A stretch of DNA of 40,094 nucleotides, taken from assembly GCA_013911715.1 (NCBI GenBank), contig JACEST010000003.1:1-40094 (forward strand), given 5' to 3'. The notes below the pieces were generated by a model. The model ran no database searches. It was not told the DNA's origin and saw nothing but the letters and a program-made list of their open reading frames with translations. A program made the translations under genes and the position numbers. Below are positions 6,790-13,789 of the stretch, in pieces (position 1 is the first letter of the stretch; each line of letters begins with the position of its first letter). This DNA comes from Sphingopyxis sp. (GTDB taxonomy: Bacteria; Pseudomonadota; Alphaproteobacteria; Sphingomonadales; Sphingomonadaceae).

Positions 6790-7272
6790 TCATGCCTCCA
6801 AACTCCGCCAATCCTTGGTCACCAATGTCTCCTGAATTGCCGTGCGCGTCTCGAGCAGGCCACCCCGGATCCAGTGCCACGTCCTGCACCGATTGAGGCC
6901 GTCATCCGAAATCTGGATCATCTCGTACAGATAGAGCGACGGATCGCCCTGCCGCTGCCAATAGAGCATCACCGAGCGGTGATATTCGTCCAATCCTACC
7001 TCTGCGGCCCAGCCCTTGATCAGTTCATTGTCCCACCATACGCGCATGTCGCGATATTCGGCGGGAAACTCCCGCACCTCAGTCCGGCCATCGGCCCAGC
7101 TGTAATGATTGGTCTGGTGATAGGGATGCGGACCATGATCGGGAAAGCGGCAGAAGAGGCGGCTCTGATGCTCGTCGACCTTTTCGTTTGCAGCGTTGAA
7201 ATAGGTGTAGGTTCCGTCCCACACGCCTTCGTGGCGCGCGAGCAGCGGCATGGCGTCTCTAATTCCCATCAT
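6790..7272 (-). CDS. lipocalin-like (DUF3598-like) protein, copy 1
   Basis: The 160-residue soluble protein opens with RHEGVWDGTYTYFN and contains GPHPYHQTNHYSWADGR and YEMIQISDDGLNRCRTWHW. These alternating beta-strand segments resemble the calycin/lipocalin-type DUF3598 domain, which often binds or converts small hydrophobic ligands. A paralogue with the same three motifs is encoded at 13331-13789 in the divergent arm. There is no signal peptide. The start at ATG 7272 overlaps the upstream hydrolase stop by four bases and has GGAGAA as ribosome site; ATG 7269 is an alternative. Function is unknown; a role in handling the pathway substrate or an intermediate is inferred from position only. 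Confidence 0.75.
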   Translation of the reverse strand: MMGIRDAMPLLARHEGVWDGTYTYFNAANEKVDEHQSRLFCRFPDHGPHPYHQTNHYSWADGRTEVREFPAEYRDMRVWWDNELIKGWAAEVGLDEYHRSVMLYWQRQGDPSLYLYEMIQISDDGLNRCRTWHWIRGGLLETRTAIQETLVTKDWRSLEA

Positions 7273-8558
7273 TCTTCTCCCAGTCGTGCAATATGAAGGG
7301 CCTTGGCGGCGCGCCCGCGCAAGATGGCAAGCGTGTCGCGGGCGAGGCGGGCGGGGTCGAGCCGCGCCGCATCGACCGGCAGAACATTTGCGGCGGCGAC
7401 GTCATACCAGGGGTCGAACAGCGCGCGCGCGCGCGCAATGCCCCAGGCGGCCAACAAATGGGCACCAAAGCGGTCGGGTGCGAGTTCGGGGTAAAAATGT
7501 TCAGGATCGCCCTTGGGCAACGGCGGCAGTTTGACGGTGAGGCCATAATCGTCACGGAGGCGATGAACAACGTCGCGCCATGCGGCCCAATCAGTGGGCG
7601 GCGTACCCGGCCAGCCATCCGACAAGCCATGCCCGGGCAGGTCGATGTCGTCGCCGTCAACATGGACCAGGCCATCGAATTGGCCCGTGGACAGATGATA
7701 AAATCCGCTCACCGCGTCCGCAGCCAAGGCCGGACAGGCTGCAGCGGGCAACTGCTGCAAAAAGGCGAGGCTCAGCGCTTGATGTTCGGCCGGGGTCGCG
7801 ATCTTGCGCGCCGCCCAGCCCCTTGGCATCGCGCCCAGCCGGTCGATATGCGCTTGCAATGGATCGCCATCATAGGCCGAAATCAGTACCGGCGGCGTCA
7901 CTGCATCGGGCGGCGGAATGTCGCGCGGCGCGCGCAGCACCGCGCCATAGCCAATGCGGTAGGCATCCCCGGCATCAAGCATTTCCAACACTGCGGCATG
8001 GACGCGCGCGACATCGGCGTGCGCGACGGATAGACGCGCTTGGTCGCGAATGTCGAACCAGGGAAAGAACCAGCTTTGTTCGAGCATGCGATTCCACAGC
8101 CAGACCAGATGTTCACCATAGGCCGAGGGGAGCAAGGGCGGCAGATAGGCCTCGCCAAAAATGGCCATTTCCTGCGCCGTCCAGATGGCATAGCCGCCGA
8201 TGGCGAGGCCGCTGAACAGGTGCGGATCGCGCTTCAGCGCGGTGACGAGTATTATCGCACCCGAATGGAAACCATAGGCCGCCACGTGCGTCAGCCCCAG
8301 CGCGCGCACGAACGCGATCAACGCATCGGCGAAGTCATCGATATCGGCATCGGGCTTGGCGAGGGGGTCGGATTGGCCGAACCCCGGCGTGTCGGGTGCG
8401 ATGCAGGTGAAATGGGCGCCCCAATCCCGCATCAAGCCGTCATATTCCGCCGAACTGCGCGGGCTTTGATGTACCATCAGCAGCGGCGGCCCTTTGCCCG
8501 CGCGGCGATAATGGACGCGGCGGCCGTTGATGGTCAGATAATGCCGCGTGATCCGCAT
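7269..8558 (-). CDS. alpha/beta-hydrolase-fold protein with His in the nucleophile elbow
   Basis: The 429-residue product begins MRITRHYLTINGRRVHYRRAG and shows the alpha/beta-hydrolase start: oxyanion region LMVHQSPRSS, then IAPDTPGFGQSD. The nucleophile elbow reads GFHSG at 96-100, so His98 sits where Ser, Asp or Cys is expected. The protein is about 150 residues longer than usual; its C-terminal half has HVDGDDIDLPGHGLSDGW and PDRFGAHLLAAWGIARARALF, which look like a second, degenerate hydrolase-type region. It may therefore act as a lyase or binding protein rather than a classic esterase. It is first in the minus-strand operon. ATG 8558 has no clear Shine-Dalgarno sequence and lies 5 bases from the operator palindrome, so leaderless translation is possible; GTG at 8609 is an alternative start. 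Confidence 0.8.
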   Translation of the reverse strand: MRITRHYLTINGRRVHYRRAGKGPPLLMVHQSPRSSAEYDGLMRDWGAHFTCIAPDTPGFGQSDPLAKPDADIDDFADALIAFVRALGLTHVAAYGFHSGAIILVTALKRDPHLFSGLAIGGYAIWTAQEMAIFGEAYLPPLLPSAYGEHLVWLWNRMLEQSWFFPWFDIRDQARLSVAHADVARVHAAVLEMLDAGDAYRIGYGAVLRAPRDIPPPDAVTPPVLISAYDGDPLQAHIDRLGAMPRGWAARKIATPAEHQALSLAFLQQLPAAACPALAADAVSGFYHLSTGQFDGLVHVDGDDIDLPGHGLSDGWPGTPPTDWAAWRDVVHRLRDDYGLTVKLPPLPKGDPEHFYPELAPDRFGAHLLAAWGIARARALFDPWYDVAAANVLPVDAARLDPARLARDTLAILRGRAAKALHIARLGEE

Positions 8559-8563
8559 CAAAG

Positions 8564-8575
8564 TTGTCCGGACAA
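8564..8575. promoter_or_regulatory. perfect 12-bp palindrome in the divergent promoter (likely operator)
   Basis: TTGTCCGGACAA is a perfect inverted repeat in the 77-base gap between the divergent hydrolase (start 8558) and amidohydrolase (start 8636) genes. Its position, immediately before one start codon and about 60 bases before the other, suits a shared operator for both arms. TTGT...ACAA palindromes are common for GntR-family (FadR-type) regulators, but no regulator gene is present in the cluster. Confidence 0.55.
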
Positions 8576-8635
8576 ATTGCTCTCGACAAGCGCATAGTCG
8601 CTGGTCCACAAGGAAGCAATATGCAGGGAGGCATC

Positions 8636-9367
8636 ATGACGCTGGTCGGCACAAAAATGGTCACGGACGGCCGGACCGCGCGGCAGATTTTCGAAGCGGT
8701 CATGGCCAATCCTGCACGAAAGAAGTTCGGTTTCGGCGCGCGCCTCGCCATCGTCAATGTCGATTTCCAGCAGGCCTATACGCGCACCGACCTGTTCGCG
8801 ACCGCCTATGAAACCGACCCGCTGCAAATCGACCATGTCAATCGCATCTCAGGCCTGGCGCGCGCGCGCGGCATGCCGGTCATCTGGTCGCGCGTCGCCT
8901 ATATGGACAATGCTGCCGATGCAGGGGTGTGGGGTACGCGCACCGACACGCCAGACAGCCTGCAGAACATCAAATATGACAGCGACCGCCACGCCTTTGA
9001 CCCGCGCTGCCAGATTGGCGCAGACGACCTGCAATTCACCAAACGCATGCCATCGGCTTTCTTCGAAACCCCGCTGGCAAGCTATCTGGTGTGGCATAAG
9101 GTCGATACAGTGGTGGTCACCGGCGGATCGACCAGCGGCTGCGTCCGCGCGACGGCGGTTGATGCGCTGTCCCACGGCTATCGCACCATCGTCCCCATCG
9201 AAACCTGCGCCGACAAGCATGAAAGCTATCATTTCGCCAATCTGACCGATTTGCAGCTGAAATATGCCGATGTCGAACCGGTGCAGGTGGTGGTCGACTG
9301 GCTCGATAAATCCCCTCTCCCTTCAGGGGAGAGGGGTGGTCGCGCAGCGACCGGGGAGAGGGGTTGA
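8636..9367 (+). CDS. isochorismatase-family amidohydrolase (N-carbamoylsarcosine amidase / maleamate hydrolase type)
   Basis: The 243-residue cysteine hydrolase has the complete triad of the family: Asp43 in NVDFQQAYT, Lys136 in TKRMPSAF and Cys169 in GGSTSGCVRATAVDAL. The STSGCVRA form is that of N-carbamoylsarcosine amidase and maleamate amidohydrolase, which release ammonia from small amides. ATG 8636 is preferred because AGGGAGG lies five bases upstream; ATG 8621 is possible. The last 20 residues (from DKSPLPSGERGG on) are encoded by a palindromic repeat, so the natural protein ended near DWL. It leads the plus-strand operon, followed by two NodB-fold genes. Hydrolysis of a half-amide from ring opening is the proposed role. 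Confidence 0.93.
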   Translation: MTLVGTKMVTDGRTARQIFEAVMANPARKKFGFGARLAIVNVDFQQAYTRTDLFATAYETDPLQIDHVNRISGLARARGMPVIWSRVAYMDNAADAGVWGTRTDTPDSLQNIKYDSDRHAFDPRCQIGADDLQFTKRMPSAFFETPLASYLVWHKVDTVVVTGGSTSGCVRATAVDALSHGYRTIVPIETCADKHESYHFANLTDLQLKYADVEPVQVVVDWLDKSPLPSGERGGRAATGERG

Positions 9368-9440
9368 TGCGGCCACCTCGCTCCCTCTCCCTGCCGCCGC
9401 TGCGCGTCGGCTGTCCCTCTCCCCTGCAGGGAGAGGGGGT
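9311..9440. repeat. inverted pair of family B palindromic repeats
   Basis: Copy one runs 9311-9364 (TCCCCTCTCC, CAGGGGAGAGGGG and a second stem) and an inverted copy runs 9381-9440. The first encodes the C-terminal tail of the amidohydrolase. The second ends in GGGAGAGGGGG, directly before the TTG start of the next gene. Confidence 0.85.
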
Positions 9441-10415
9441 TTGACACCCGACCCCAATCTTTACGACTATTCGCCTTATCGCGCCCGGTCCAAAATTACC
9501 TGGCCGGGCGGCAAGAGCGTTGCCGTGTGGGTCGCGCCCAATCTGGAATTTTATGAAATCGACCCACCGCTGCACCCCAAGCGCAAGGCGTGGGCGCGCC
9601 CGCACCCCGACGTTGTCGGTTACAGCCACCGCGATCATTCAAACCGCGTGTCGCACTGGCGCATGGCCGAAGTAATGAGCAAGCACGGCTTTCCGGGTTC
9701 GGTCAGCCTGTCGGTCGCGCTGTGCCAGCATCACCCAGAGGTGGTCGCCGACGCCAATGCGCGTGGGTGGGAGTTTTTCAGCCACGGCATTTACAACACC
9801 CGCTACGCCTATGACATGTCGGAGGATCAGGAACGCGCGATTATCGCCGACAGCATCGCGACGGTGCGCGAGGCCACGGGCCAGACGATCCGCGGCTGGC
9901 TCGCGCCTGCGCTGACCCACACGCCCCGCACACTCGACCTGATCGCCGATATGGGGCTCGATTACACCTGCGACCTCTATCATGACGACCAGGTCCAGCC
10001 AGTAAAGACGGCGACCGGCAATCTGGTGTCGATCCCGTACAGCCTGGAGGTCAACGACCATTATGGCTTCTTCGTCTATAACATGTCGCCGCGCGACTAT
10101 GCCGACACGCTGATCCGCCAGTTTGAGCGGCTGGCGGCTGAGGGCGCAGGAAGCGGCACGGTGATGTGCATCCCGCTGCACGCCTATCTGATCGGCCAGC
10201 CACACCGCATCGGGCCGTTTGAGGAAGCGCTGCGGCATATCGCGCGCGATGGCCGCGCCTGGATTGCCCGCGCGGGCGAGATTGTCGATGCGTGGCGGGA
10301 GCAGAAAAAGCCCTCTCCCCCTCAGGGGAGAGGGTTGGGAGAGGGGGAATCTGCTGGCTCGCGGACGCTCGCCCCCTCTCCTTACCTCTCCCCTGAAGGG
10401 GAGAGGGATAGATGA
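9441..10415 (+). CDS. NodB-fold (polysaccharide deacetylase-like) hydrolase, PuuE/cyclic-imidase type, copy 1
   Basis: From TTG 9441 the product is 324 residues, of which the last 35 or so (from KKPSPPQGRG) are repeat-encoded. It resembles the PuuE allantoinase branch of the NodB superfamily: TWPGGKSVAVWVAPNLEF, SHRDHSNRVSHWRMAEVM, GWEFFSHGIYNTRYAYD with His115, and IPLHAYLIGQPHRIGPFEE with His247. The usual first NodB motif with two Asp is replaced by NLEF, as expected for amide-ring hydrolases rather than chitin deacetylases. Family relatives open cyclic imides and allantoin. The frame is open further upstream through the repeat, but TTG 9441, with GGGAGAGGGGG from the repeat, is the only sensible start. 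ATGA overlap with the next gene. Confidence 0.85.
   Translation: MTPDPNLYDYSPYRARSKITWPGGKSVAVWVAPNLEFYEIDPPLHPKRKAWARPHPDVVGYSHRDHSNRVSHWRMAEVMSKHGFPGSVSLSVALCQHHPEVVADANARGWEFFSHGIYNTRYAYDMSEDQERAIIADSIATVREATGQTIRGWLAPALTHTPRTLDLIADMGLDYTCDLYHDDQVQPVKTATGNLVSIPYSLEVNDHYGFFVYNMSPRDYADTLIRQFERLAAEGAGSGTVMCIPLHAYLIGQPHRIGPFEEALRHIARDGRAWIARAGEIVDAWREQKKPSPPQGRGLGEGESAGSRTLAPSPYLSPEGERDR
10311..10407. repeat. inverted pair of family B palindromic repeats
   Basis: Copy one 10311-10347 (CCCTCTCCCCCTCAGGGGAG and a GGGAGAGGGGG arm), inverted copy 10372-10407. The pair encodes the C-terminal tail of the first NodB-fold protein and ends in GGGGAGAGGG, 4 bases before the ATG of the second. Confidence 0.85.
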
Positions 10416-11326
10416 CCCTTGACCTGACCTACCTCCAATATCCCCATCGTCGGCATGGCTATGACCATGACCTCTACCCTTGGTCGGCAATCCATGAACG
10501 CCAGCCTGTGACCTGGCCCGATGGCACATCCGTGGCACTGTGGATTTGTGTCAGCCTCGAATGGTTTCCGATCACGCCCAGCGACACGCCGTTCCGCGCG
10601 CCAGGGCATATGCAGACCGCCTATCCCGACTACCGCCATTACACCGCGCGCGACTATGGCAACCGGGTCGGCGTGTACCGGCTGCTCGATGCCTTTGCCA
10701 AAGCGGGGGTGAAGGCCAGTTTCGCAGCCAATGCCGCCATCGCCGATCGTTACCCCGCGCTCATCGCCGATATTGTGGCGGCGGGGCATGAAATTATCGC
10801 CCATTCGACCGACATGAACGGTACGATTGCGAGCGGCTTGCCCATCGAGGACGAACGCGCGCTGATCGCGGCGTCGCTCGACACGCTGGAGGCGGCCACC
10901 GGCACGCGCCCGGCGGGTTGGATGTCGATTGCACGCTCGCAAAGCTGGAATACGCCCGACCTGCTGCGCGAGGCGGGGGTCACATATTGCTGCGACTGGG
11001 TGAATGACGAACTGCCCTATCGCTTCGTCAATGGCCTGATCAATCTGCCGCTGAACCACGAACTCAGCGATCGGCAAATCATCGCCGTGCAGCAGCAGTC
11101 AGCTGACAGCTATGCGACGCAGATGCGCGACGCCTTTGATTGGTTGGCGGGTGAAGCGGCGCACCATGGTGGACGTATGCTGCCGCTGCATGTGACGCCC
11201 TATATCGTCGGCCTGCCCTATCGCATTGCTGCGTTCGAGGCGCTGATCGCCGACCTTGCATCGCGCCGTGAATGCTGGAATGCCTCCGGCGGCGACATTG
11301 TCGCTGCATGGGAGGGGCAAGGGTGA
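10412..11326 (+). CDS. NodB-fold (polysaccharide deacetylase-like) hydrolase, PuuE/cyclic-imidase type, copy 2
   Basis: The 304-residue protein belongs to the same PuuE-like branch as its neighbour but is clearly diverged. It shows TWPDGTSVALWICVSLEWF, TARDYGNRVGVYRLLDAF (close to the PuuE hallmark), AAGHEIIAHSTDMN with His131, GTRPAGWMSIARSQSWNTPDLL and MLPLHVTPYIVGLPYRI with His260. It probably hydrolyses a cyclic amide or imide in the cytoplasm; there is no signal peptide. Two such genes in tandem suggest either two ring-opening steps or a hetero-oligomer. ATG 10412 follows GGGGAGAGGGATAG, whose purine arm belongs to the repeat. Start and stop both overlap the neighbours by four bases. Confidence 0.88.
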   Translation: MTLDLTYLQYPHRRHGYDHDLYPWSAIHERQPVTWPDGTSVALWICVSLEWFPITPSDTPFRAPGHMQTAYPDYRHYTARDYGNRVGVYRLLDAFAKAGVKASFAANAAIADRYPALIADIVAAGHEIIAHSTDMNGTIASGLPIEDERALIAASLDTLEAATGTRPAGWMSIARSQSWNTPDLLREAGVTYCCDWVNDELPYRFVNGLINLPLNHELSDRQIIAVQQQSADSYATQMRDAFDWLAGEAAHHGGRMLPLHVTPYIVGLPYRIAAFEALIADLASRRECWNASGGDIVAAWEGQG

Positions 11327-12750
11327 AAGTCCGCAATCCGCGCACGGGCCAATATGATTATGCCATCGCGCCGCTGGGCAGCGACGCGCTCGATGCGCTG
11401 TGCGGCCGTCTGCGCAAGGCGCAGCCCGGCTGGGCGGCGCGGACCCCCGAAGAGCGCGGCGCCTTGCTGCTCAAGCTTGCAAACGCCGTCGCCGCGCACG
11501 GCAGCGCGATTGCCGACGCGCTTGTCACCGACACCGGTCGCCGCGCTATCTCGGATATGGAGGTTGCGGGAATTCCAGCGATGCTGCGGCGCTGGGCCGG
11601 CACTGCACCCACCATCATCCGCAGCACCACGGTGGTCGGACACGACAGTGCAACGCCAGGCATCGCGATTGACACGCATCTGGTGCCCTATCCGCTGGTC
11701 GGCGTGATCAGTCCGTGGAATTTCCCGCTGACGCTGGCGCTGATCGATGCCGTTCCGGCGTTGGCGGCGGGCTGCGCGGTCATCGTCAAACCGTCGGAAA
11801 TCACCCCGCGCTTCATCCGGCCGCTGCTCGCCGCCGTCGCCACGGTGCCCGAAGTGGCCGAGGTGCTGGCGATTGTGGAAGGCGACGGGTCCACCGGTGC
11901 CATGCTGGTTGAGTGCGCTGACTACATCGCCTTTACCGGATCGGTGAAAACCGGCCGCGCGGTCGCCGAAGCGGCGGCGCGCGCCTTCATCCCGGCCAGC
12001 CTCGAACTGGGCGGCAAGGATCCGATGATTGTGCTCGCCAGCGCCCATGTGCCGACCGCCGCACAAACCGCGCTGCGCGCCAGCATCGTCAATTCGGGCC
12101 AGGCGTGCCAGTCGATCGAGCGCGTCTATGTCGATCGCCGCATTGCTGAACCGTTTCTGGCCGAACTGGTCGCCGCCGCCGCCGCGGTGCGGCTCAACTA
12201 TCCCGACATCCGCTCAGGCGACATCGGGCCATTTATCGACGCGCGGCAGGCCGACATTGTCGATGCACAGATCAAGGATGCGTTGGCTGGGGGCGCGCGC
12301 CTGCTGGCCGGGGGACAGATTGAACAACTTGGCGGCGGCCTTTATCTGCGCCCGACCGTGCTCGCCGACGTTACTGCCGACATGGCGGTGATGACGGACG
12401 AAACCTTTGGTCCGGTGATCCCGGTGACACTGTTCGATACCGTCGAAGAGGCTTTGGCGCTTGCCAACAGCAGCGTTTTCGGCCTGTCGGGCGCGGTGTT
12501 TGCGGGCACCGACGCCGAAGCGGTGGCAGTAGGCCGCCATCTCGCCGTCGGGGCGGTGTCGGTCAATGATGCAGCGCTGACGTCGATGGTGTGGGATGCC
12601 GAAAAGTCCAGCTTCGGCCTGTCGGGGCTTGGCCCGTCGCGCATGGGTGACAGCGGCATATTGCGATTTTTCCGCAAACAGTCGCTGCTGCGCCAGTTCG
12701 GCGCGCCGCTGCCGCTGGCCGCTTTTTCCGAAGAAGGGATGGACGCATGA
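11323..12750 (+). CDS. NAD(P)-dependent aldehyde dehydrogenase
   Basis: The 475-residue enzyme has the full ALDH set: PWNFPLTLAL from 131, cofactor-binding Lys156 in VKPSE, FTGSVKTGRAVAEAA, catalytic base Glu228 in SLELGGKDP, nucleophile Cys262 in NSGQACQSIE, and FGPVIPVTLFDTVEEAL. It oxidises an aldehyde or semialdehyde to the acid. GTG 11323 is chosen because GGAGGGGCAAGG precedes it and it overlaps the upstream stop by four bases; an in-frame ATG at 11272 would reach far into the previous gene. It lies mid-operon, so it probably oxidises an aldehyde formed in this pathway, although no oxygenase or alcohol dehydrogenase gene is present here. Confidence 0.94.
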   Translation: MKVRNPRTGQYDYAIAPLGSDALDALCGRLRKAQPGWAARTPEERGALLLKLANAVAAHGSAIADALVTDTGRRAISDMEVAGIPAMLRRWAGTAPTIIRSTTVVGHDSATPGIAIDTHLVPYPLVGVISPWNFPLTLALIDAVPALAAGCAVIVKPSEITPRFIRPLLAAVATVPEVAEVLAIVEGDGSTGAMLVECADYIAFTGSVKTGRAVAEAAARAFIPASLELGGKDPMIVLASAHVPTAAQTALRASIVNSGQACQSIERVYVDRRIAEPFLAELVAAAAAVRLNYPDIRSGDIGPFIDARQADIVDAQIKDALAGGARLLAGGQIEQLGGGLYLRPTVLADVTADMAVMTDETFGPVIPVTLFDTVEEALALANSSVFGLSGAVFAGTDAEAVAVGRHLAVGAVSVNDAALTSMVWDAEKSSFGLSGLGPSRMGDSGILRFFRKQSLLRQFGAPLPLAAFSEEGMDA

Positions 12751-13334
12751 GGATGGTCCTGCTTGCCGCTGCAGCAGCGTCGCTGCTCACCGGCTGCGTG
12801 ACGGTGGTGGATAACAGCACACCGGCGACCACATCGCCCGGGGTCCAGCGCCCCGCCGAGCGCTTGCCGACCGACATCCGCCGCACGACGCTGATCGTGC
12901 GCGATATGGAAAACAGCCTGAAACTCTACCGCGACGTGCTGGGCATGACGATCAACTACGACACGGTGGTCACCATGTCAGGCGTCGCGCTGCCCGCTGG
13001 GCCGCCGGGGGCGCAGGCGCGGCTGGTGCTGCTCAATGGCAATGACCCCTTCATCGGCTGGATCGGCCTGATGGAATGGATTGATCCCAAATTGCCCGAC
13101 CCTGGTCCCTATCCGACGCGCATGGGCATCGGCAGTCATGTCATCATCACCCAGACCGACGATGTCGACCGCCGCTGTGCACTGGCAGCAAAGGTGCCCG
13201 GCGTGACGATGACCGCTGCGGTGCGCGACCAAAGCTATCCAGGGCGGGGCGGCGGGTCGCCGATCAAGGTGCGCGGGTGCAATTTCTTTGACCCCGACGG
13301 GACGCTCATCGAAATGAACCAGCTGGTCGGATGA
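12747..13334 (+). CDS. glyoxalase/VOC-fold lipoprotein
   Basis: The 195-residue precursor starts MRMVLLAAAAASLLTGC: a lipoprotein signal with the lipobox LLTGC and lipidated Cys17. After a short Ser/Thr/Pro linker comes a VOC (glyoxalase/bleomycin-resistance) fold from about residue 50: RRTTLIVRDMENSLKLYRD, LGMTINYD, then FFDPDGTLIEMNQLVG with a likely metal-ligand Glu near the C-terminus. VOC enzymes are usually cytoplasmic metalloenzymes, so a lipid anchor facing the periplasm is unusual. It overlaps the ALDH gene and the next gene by four bases each. It may bind or isomerise the incoming substrate outside the inner membrane; this is inference. Confidence 0.85.
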   Translation: MRMVLLAAAAASLLTGCVTVVDNSTPATTSPGVQRPAERLPTDIRRTTLIVRDMENSLKLYRDVLGMTINYDTVVTMSGVALPAGPPGAQARLVLLNGNDPFIGWIGLMEWIDPKLPDPGPYPTRMGIGSHVIITQTDDVDRRCALAAKVPGVTMTAAVRDQSYPGRGGGSPIKVRGCNFFDPDGTLIEMNQLVG

Positions 13335-13789
13335 ACGGGCTGCGTGCCGCCTTGCAAGCCGCCATACCGGCTATGTTCCGCCATGAAGGCGTGTGGGAGG
13401 GGATCTATCGCCACATCGGCGTTGATGGCGCGTCGATCGACGAATATCATGTCTGGACGCGCTGCGAACTGCCCGACAGCGGACCGCACGCCTATGTCCA
13501 GCATAACCGGATGCGCTGGGCCGATGGGCGTGCAGCCGAATTTCACTTTGGCGGCACGCTGGCCGGGAACCGGCTGCTCTGGGACACCGAGCGCTTTTTC
13601 GGTCATGGCTGGCAGGCGGGCGATGACCTCATCATGTTGCGGCTCGATCGGCGCGATGTGCCAGACAGCCATTATGTCGAGATGATCGACATTGCGTCCG
13701 ACGGGCAAAGCCGGATGCGCACCTGGCATTGGTATCGGGACGGACGGCCGTGGAAGCGGACGCTTTGCGATGAACGGAGGGTGGGATGA
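13331..13789 (+). CDS. lipocalin-like (DUF3598-like) protein, copy 2
   Basis: This 152-residue protein is a paralogue of the product of 6790-7272. The shared motifs are RHEGVWEGIYRH, GPHAYVQHNRMRWADGR and YVEMIDIASDGQSRMRTWHW. The two differ elsewhere and are not a recent duplication. There is no signal peptide. ATG 13331 overlaps the VOC lipoprotein stop by four bases, and its own stop overlaps the DUF1330 gene in the same way, so it is translated as part of the plus-strand operon. One copy in each divergent arm suggests a heteromer, or two ligands of related shape. Catalytic function is unknown. Confidence 0.75.
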   Translation: MNGLRAALQAAIPAMFRHEGVWEGIYRHIGVDGASIDEYHVWTRCELPDSGPHAYVQHNRMRWADGRAAEFHFGGTLAGNRLLWDTERFFGHGWQAGDDLIMLRLDRRDVPDSHYVEMIDIASDGQSRMRTWHWYRDGRPWKRTLCDERRVG

